Assembly (NCBI GenBank): GCA_012931725.1
Contig: CM022947.1
Coordinates: 24,706,731 to 24,770,730 of the forward strand
Origin: Litsea cubeba
Lineage: Eukaryota > Streptophyta > Magnoliopsida > Laurales > Lauraceae
Direction of reading: 5' to 3'
Length of the DNA: 64,000 nucleotides
In this document: positions 58,790 to 64,000 of the stretch, piece after piece
Numbering within the stretch: the stretch's first letter is position 1
Layout of the letters: each line of letters starts with the position of its first letter
Translations under genes and position numbers: made by a program
The notes under the pieces: generated by a model
Seen by the model: the letters and a program-made list of their open reading frames with translations, nothing else
The model's database searches: none
Told to the model about the DNA's origin: nothing

Positions 58790-59435
58790 CAATCCATGAC
58801 CAAAGCTTCTCTATGCTGCTATGTAAGGTGAGATCTCCTGCCTGACCCATTCCATCCAATACAAGAAGTAGAAGGTGATAACAAGAATTGCAGAATGCAT
58901 AGAGATGTGTGGATGCATAAGAGGTCTATGTTTGTTTCATATTATGCTCTGTTTTTTAAGTGAATTGTGTTTCTCTGTTATCATTGTTCATAGGCTGTTG
59001 AATGATCTTTCTATAACCACCATGACCATACGATCCATGTCACTATGGTCATCTTAGTTGGATCCATAGTTTGGAATTGATGAATGACCCGCCATATTAG
59101 CATGATTTACATGCTGGAGTCACCTGTATTTCATTGCATGTTAGACTTTCTGTATTTGATGCATTATTTGGGCTTGGTTTAGGCACCGAAGTTGCATGCA
59201 TTTCACTCTCTGTTGGGTGTGGGAACTGTCCATTTTCATACATACTGAGTATGATTTTTTCTTACACTATTCACATGTTGGGTTTCCCATATTTTAACCA
59301 CTGTTTGGATACTTGAATTCACTCATTGTGCTCACTGTGTTGGTATGATTTGGATGTTGCATTTCATGTCTTTTATTTATTATTTACATGTAGAACTTCA
59401 CCCATTCTACTCATTGTTACATACTTTTTTGGATT

Positions 59436-60953
59436 CCATTTACTGCTGGCCATTTGAATTCTATGCTTTTTTTCGTGGTGTAATTATACTTTTAATGCTG
59501 AATTCTACTCAGTGGATTTCACGCACCTCATCCATTGCTCTCTGTCTCATTTTGTGCAATAGTGGCTTGCGTTTTTTCCATGTATAGTAATCTTACGCTT
59601 GAAAGTGTTCATGATAGTTTGATATTTATTTAACTATCAACAATAACCAACTTTTACTTACTAAGAAAGTGAACTAAAGACTAATGTGAATGGCCTAATC
59701 TCTTGTGACCAAATGTCCTCTAAGGTCATTTTGAATCTTATTGAAAGTAAAGCTTTCTTTGGTGCATCCAAAGAATATAATCCATCTTGCCTACTCCCTC
59801 ATCCCAGCATCTCATTTGTGTGCTGGTCCTTAATCACAAAATTAATTGATGAGAATCCAAAAATAAAGAGAAAATATGTTGCAAGCTGACCAGCATAACT
59901 TAAATTACTTTTCACATCAGTGGCTAGCAAAACCTTTTTCTAAACACATCGGTTAGGTCCTGTACTGATACCAGCTTCCTCAACATCATGAGAGAGATGC
60001 AATTTATTTCCATCACCAACCATTACTTATTAGTAATAAAGGGCTTTCCCCCTTTCTTTATATCGCCATTTTATTTAAACTAATATTATCTGACTCCAAC
60101 ATAGTTGGGACAAGGCTTTGATGATGACGACAACAATGATAATGACAATGATGATTTGAATATTATTTAGGAGACATCCTATCCCTATATACTTTTCAAA
60201 ACTCCTTATTTTAACCATGGCTTTTATTTGTATTCTTATATGGATTTTCTCTAATTTGAATGCTTAGAATGATTGTCACTAAAAATATAGTTCTCTTAGT
60301 AGCGACTGAGAAAGCTTTTACCATTTTATTTACTCCTTTTCCTCGAGCGGCTGATATATCATTGAATCTTTTCGTGTTCTTTTGAGGATAACATCCAATT
60401 TCCCAATCTTATTCACAACTTCTTATTCGTATATATTTATATGCCTTATATTTTCTTACGGATTTCCTCTTATTTGACTACTTAGATTGATTGTATGTGA
60501 TCTTTGCATTTTTGTCATTCTCTATGTTCTTCATTAACGTTTCCTCCATATAGAAAGGAGTCCCAATTTTCTTAGGGAAATTGATTGATTGTATTTAGTC
60601 TTAGCCTCTATCATTTTCCATGTTTTCTCTTGCTTTCCCTTCACAAAGAACGTTGCCTAATTTTCAATGGGCAATTTAGGAAGTTGTATGGCATATATGT
60701 AGAACGTCGGACGTTGTATACATTTTTTTACAAAAGCAGATAGGTATGTATAGACTGTATTAATGTGTTGATGTTCTTCTTGTAATTTAAACAAGGGTGA
60801 AAATTTGAGAAATAAAAAGGCCAAAAATTTGTATTACATAGATAATCAGTTAATTTTGGTTTCAATTTTGAACATATTGATAACGATGTCATTATTTTAG
60901 ATTTTAATAAGCTTTAAATATTTTTATAAATATTTAATATATAAATTTTGATG
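59436..60953. other. Non-coding remainder of Helitron-like segment 2
   Basis: Sequence following the duplication, present once. AT-rich, no recognisable gene. It leads into the Helitron-type terminus at 60954-60983. With 56013-59435 (minus the solo LTR) it could form a non-autonomous Helitron of about 2.9 kb carrying the Rab fragment; the 5' end is not defined. Confidence 0.4.
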
Positions 60954-60983
60954 CCCGTGCTAAGCCCGGGGATATTTTGCTAG
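60954..60983 (+). other. Helitron-like 3' terminus 2
   Basis: Hairpin CCCGTGCTAAGCCCGGG (one mismatch in the stem), then nine bases and CTAG at 60980-60983, followed by T. Related to, but distinct from, the terminus at 41132-41161. Confidence 0.6.
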
Positions 60984-61025
60984 TGATATTATGAAAATGA
61001 AGCTAACTTTGAGTAGTATCTTACT

Positions 61026-61220
61026 TTGAAACAAGGAAAATTGTCTGTGGATGAATATGTCGACGAATTTGAAATGCTGCATTATTTATATAAAATGGGC
61101 GAGATGCTTGATTTTAATCACTTTCTCGAAGGTTTTCGACCAAGCATGTTGAAAGATATGAAGAACGAATGCAAAGATATGCAGGAACATTTTGGAAAGC
61201 AATTTGCGTTGAGCTCTTGA
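61026..61220 (+). pseudogene. Gypsy gag fragment
   Basis: 65 codons reading LKQGKLSVDEYVDEFEML and FLEGFRPSMLKDM. This is the C-terminal half of a Retrotrans_gag capsid domain, where the hallmark is LKQG..SV.EY..EFE. It starts 40 bp after the Helitron terminus and ends just before the palindrome at 61237, so it is probably the host sequence into which both inserted. No other part of this gypsy element was recognised nearby. Confidence 0.65.
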
Positions 61221-61236
61221 TAAAACGTTATCGCCT

Positions 61237-61587
61237 CTGGTCCCCCACAGGGGATGGGCGAGGCCCAGGGCCCCGCGCCTATTGTATACACTCGGGCTGT
61301 AACCTCTTGGCTGTAACCCTTGTGCGTTTGTCCCACATCGAGTGTGAGGGCCTCCCACCTTGGTATATTAGCCGTAGCGTTACCTAAGGATGTACCACTA
61401 CACCTCACCTCACTGGTGAGGTGTAGTGGTACATCCTTAGGTAACGCTAGGCTAATATACCAAGGGTGGGAGGCCCTCACACTCGATGTGGGACAAACGC
61501 ACAAGGGTTACAGCCAAGAGGTTACAGCCCGAGTGTATACAATAGGCGCGGGGCCCTGGGCCTCGCCCATCCCCTGTGGGGGACCAG
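61237..61587. repeat. 351-bp near-perfect palindrome, related to the 50774 insertion
   Basis: Arms 61237-61409 and 61415-61587 (173 bp each, a few mismatches) around the 5-nt loop TCACT. The outer part shares CTGGTCCCCC, CAGGGGAT, CCCAGGGCCCC and CTATTGTATACAC with the insertion at 50774-51589, but the inner part differs. Sequence after the right arm, CCACCACGTGG to CCCTACAG (61605-61638), may belong to the same element, since it ends CCCTACAG like the other. No target duplication could be defined. Confidence 0.8.
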
Positions 61588-63197
61588 CTGCCCGGACACC
61601 ACCACGTGGACACTGGGTCCAGTTCGCGTCCCTACAGATTAGGAGGTTACAAAATAAGATCCAACCCCATATTGATTTCATCATTGGAGATCGACCAGTA
61701 ATATCCATAGAGTGCAAGCAATTGAAATTTACAAATTAAAGTGACCACTGGTTGGACCTCACATTCAAGCAGATTTCGAATTTCAGAAGCAACGGTACCC
61801 CATTTCACTTTTACGCAGAAGCCTAGATTAAAGTTGAAAATATTGGGTCCAGCCTTCAAGCCATGCATAGAAAACAAGGATCAAGTGGCAAATCAAAAGT
61901 TCATATGTGGAATTTGTTAGTGCCTAGTCATATATGCACTACCCTAGTATTGTCAATTTCACGTCCAAGTCCAAGACTGTGCCTCTAGAAGTTAAAGATA
62001 GAAAATCAAGTCTTGGATCGGCATGCGGCTCATCAAGTCAAATTCTCCAATTTGTGCCAACCTATTCAGGTACATTGGACCCTAGACATACCAAGAAAAG
62101 GCCCCTAAAACCCTAAAACCTAATAGTTAAATCAGTATGGTCAAAATGGCTTAACGAAGTGGTACATTTTCTCAGTTCTGAAGTAGGGGTACGACTAACC
62201 AAAAGCCTCCATGGTCAGCGCACGGTTAGCTTTCTAGTAGCTAAACTTTTGCAATTTTTGTAATCTATGGTTAGCTCTCGATTAGCCTCACTACTTGCTG
62301 TAACCTACGGCTCGCAGTGAAGTTAGTCGTAGAACAAAATGGTTTTTTTTTATCAACAATCAAACTAGCCGTTGGGGCTTGACGGTTAACCGTAATCTAG
62401 CCATTGGAAGGTCTTCTATACATACATGAGCTCATTCCAATGACAATAACTTTTAGGTTTTCGGGACCTCTCTCCAACACTAAGTGCCCACTATAAAACA
62501 ACTTCTTGGAGTTCCTAAAATCCAATTCCACTCACACTTAGGCTCGTAATAGGCATATCCAAGAGTATTCAAAGCTCTAACCAAGTGTGATTAGTGGAAT
62601 CACTCCTCTAGGGTAATAATCAAGCCTCTCAAGTCGTAATCATCACTCACCCTAGACTTAGACTCCCCATGCCTGTTGGTTGAGCACTCATTGGAGCATC
62701 ATCAACACCAAGGGAGCAAAGAAAGAAGTCAAAGCTTGGAGCTTCGGATTTATGCATCAAGAGCACTCTCAAGACTTTGTTTTTCGTCTAAAGGTAAGTG
62801 TTTTAAGTTTAATTTAATCTTCAAATCATTGTAAAGTAGATTAGACCTTCGCGATCGAACCTATATAAAAAAAAAAGGTGTTGGTGGATTAGATCTTAGT
62901 AATCGAACCACCATATCAAAAACTTAGGTGTAAAGGTTTTGAGGTGAGCCTTTTTGAAAAACCTCCTATAGTAGAACTCCATTGGTGTGTGGTTTGCTTG
63001 GGAGTGGATGTAGGTCAAGGACCAAACCACCAAAAATGTTTGTGTGCCTCTATCTCTTTATGCTCTATTATTTTACATTTATACATTGAGATACATGTAC
63101 TATATAGGTATATATTTAATGTTTTGTCATACAATACACGTGCTAGAATACTTTGAATAGATTGGCATATCATTGAGTTGTTAGCACATATCACTTG
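61588..63197. other. Intergenic sequence without recognised genes
   Basis: The segment 61640-61740 reads LQNKIQPHIDFIIGD in one frame but I cannot assign it to a family. Around 62200-62410 several GGTTAGC/GGTTAAC words form a degenerate repeat. 62800-62940 contains two copies of a GATTAGA...CGAACC word. Nothing else recognised. Confidence 0.4.
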
Positions 63198-63480
63198 TGT
63201 TAAAGCAAGCAAGGCAAGAAGAGAGAAATAACTTTGTGAATTCGATGATCCCTTTGAGGGTCACGATGATCCTTTATATAGAACTATAGTTGCTATATAT
63301 GATACAGTGATTGTAGCAATCAACTAGATTACAGCCATTCTAATCTAATTATAATCTCCTAATAAGGCAAAAATAAAAATTACATAGCTGTACACGTGAG
63401 ATGATTTGTCCCACAAGTTTGGGCTTTATTTGTCATGGGCTATGACCCACTGACCCATTTAGCACTAACCCATTTGACAC
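63198..63480 (-). repeat. 3' LTR of copia element 3
   Basis: The right edge (minus-strand start) TGTCAAATGGG is firm, being directly beside the polypurine tract. The other edge is placed at TGTTAAAGC (63198; 63196 is also possible) from the TG...CA rule and the 293-bp length of the related LTR. A TATA-like CTATATAAAGG lies on the minus strand near 63280. Confidence 0.65.
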
Positions 63481-63486
63481 CCCCCC

Positions 63487-64000
63487 TCAAATTGATGCGG
63501 GTGAATCCACGAGCATTAATTTGCCAACTAAGAATTGGTGTCGTGGCCGAGGAAGTCCCTTGGTAAATATATCTGCAATTTGAAGTCCGGTAGGAACATG
63601 GGAGAGAGTAATTGCTTCACGCACAAATTCATCACGTATGTAATGACAAGCCACTTCAATATGCTTTGTACGTTTATGAAAGACATGATTTTCAGTAATT
63701 CGTATGGCACTAGTATTGTCGGCATAGAGAGGTGTAGGGCCAGATTGTGGAAATCCATGCTTGGAAAGGAGACCCGAAGCCAGACAATTTCAAAGGTGGC
63801 AGCCGACATAGCACGATATTCTGCTTCTGTGGATGATTTGGAGATTTTATCTTGTTTCTTCCACTTCCAGGAGATCAACGAGTCCCCTAGGAACATGCAC
63901 CAACCCGTGGTAGACCGTCGACTATCAGGGCAACTAGCCCAGTCAGAATCTGAGTAAGCAATGAGAGAAGTTGAATTGCCCACAGGAAAGAAAAGACCGC
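63487..64000 (-). pseudogene. copia RNase H, partial, frameshifted
   Basis: Contains AYSDSDWASCPDSRRSTTGW and SSTEAEYRAMS, so the catalytic acidic residues are kept. A 1-nt deletion near 63766, just after IVWLR, shifts the frame. The correct continuation (ADNTSAIRITEN, HIEVACHYIRDE, KLMLVDSPASI) is read in another frame to TGA 63489-63487. The N-terminal remainder of pol is beyond the window. Confidence 0.88.

Larger units (their letters stand above)
42475..59427 (+). repeat. Tandem segmental duplication, copy 2
   Basis: 16,953 bp, directly following copy 1 in the same orientation. Removing the palindromic insertion (821 bp with TSD) and the solo LTR (2,105 bp with TSD) leaves about 14,027 bp, against 14,021 bp for copy 1. 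Sequence identity ends at TTTGGATT 59428-59435, after which the flank is unrelated to the start of either copy. Shared elements: MITE, TR-GAG element, second MITE, Helitron terminus and Rab fragment. Confidence 0.93.
63198..64000 (-). mobile_element. Ty1/copia retrotransposon 3, 3' part, cut by the window edge
   Basis: On the minus strand: RNase H, stop, polypurine tract (G-run, 63481-63486) and an LTR of about 283 bp. Related to the copia elements at 1-4009 and 33482-38962. The upstream half lies beyond 64000. Confidence 0.88.

Noticed and set aside
61320..61739. 139-codon open frame across the second palindrome
   Set aside because: The same peptide is read on both strands because the DNA is palindromic; there is no protein family match that I recognise.

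Overview
This is eukaryotic nuclear DNA from a flowering plant. It contains one intact intron-less pentatricopeptide-repeat (PPR) gene, Ty1/copia and Ty3/gypsy LTR retrotransposons of plant type, a TR-GAG-like non-autonomous element, MITEs, Helitron-like 3' ends and a solo LTR. There are no bacterial-style operons, tRNAs, rRNAs or CRISPR arrays. The species cannot be named from the sequence. Almost every coding signal apart from the PPR gene belongs to a transposable element.

Layout. (1) 1-4009: a decayed copia element on the + strand, cut by the left window edge, with an internal deletion joining gag to integrase. (2) 4010-5782: non-coding. (3) 5783-7273 (-): the PPR gene. (4) 7980-59427: a direct tandem duplication of a unit of about 14.0 kb. 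Copy 1 is 7980-42474 and copy 2 is 42475-59427; the 8-mer TTTGGATT lies at all three breakpoints. Both copies share a hAT-like MITE, a TR-GAG element (TSD GCAGT), a second MITE, a Helitron-like 3' end and a Rab-type GTPase exon fragment, so these predate the duplication. (5) 59436-61230: the remainder of a second Helitron-like segment, then a gypsy gag fragment. (6) 61237-61587: a 351-bp palindrome. (7) 63198-64000 (-): the 3' part of a third copia element, cut by the right window edge.

Each copy then received its own insertions, and the other copy keeps the matching empty site. Copy 1 gained a 14,983-bp Tat-like gypsy element (12655-27637, TSD TGCCT), which landed inside the TR-GAG gag gene, and a 5,481-bp copia element (33482-38962, TSD CTCAA). 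Copy 2 gained an 816-bp palindromic SINE-derived insertion (50774-51589, TSD GTTTT) and a 2,100-bp solo LTR (56690-58789, TSD CAATT/CAATC). Without these insertions the copies are about 14,021 and 14,027 bp long.

The most unusual item is inside the Tat-like element. Between integrase and the 3' LTR, on the opposite strand, lies a four-exon gene (22264-23948, -). It has consistent GT/AG splice sites, a spliced ORF of 389 residues and its own TATA box at 24070-24077. The element's pol gene is in one frame with only two nonsense codons, but the gag and the protease catalytic motif are missing and RT is fused by a deletion to a second RNase H.
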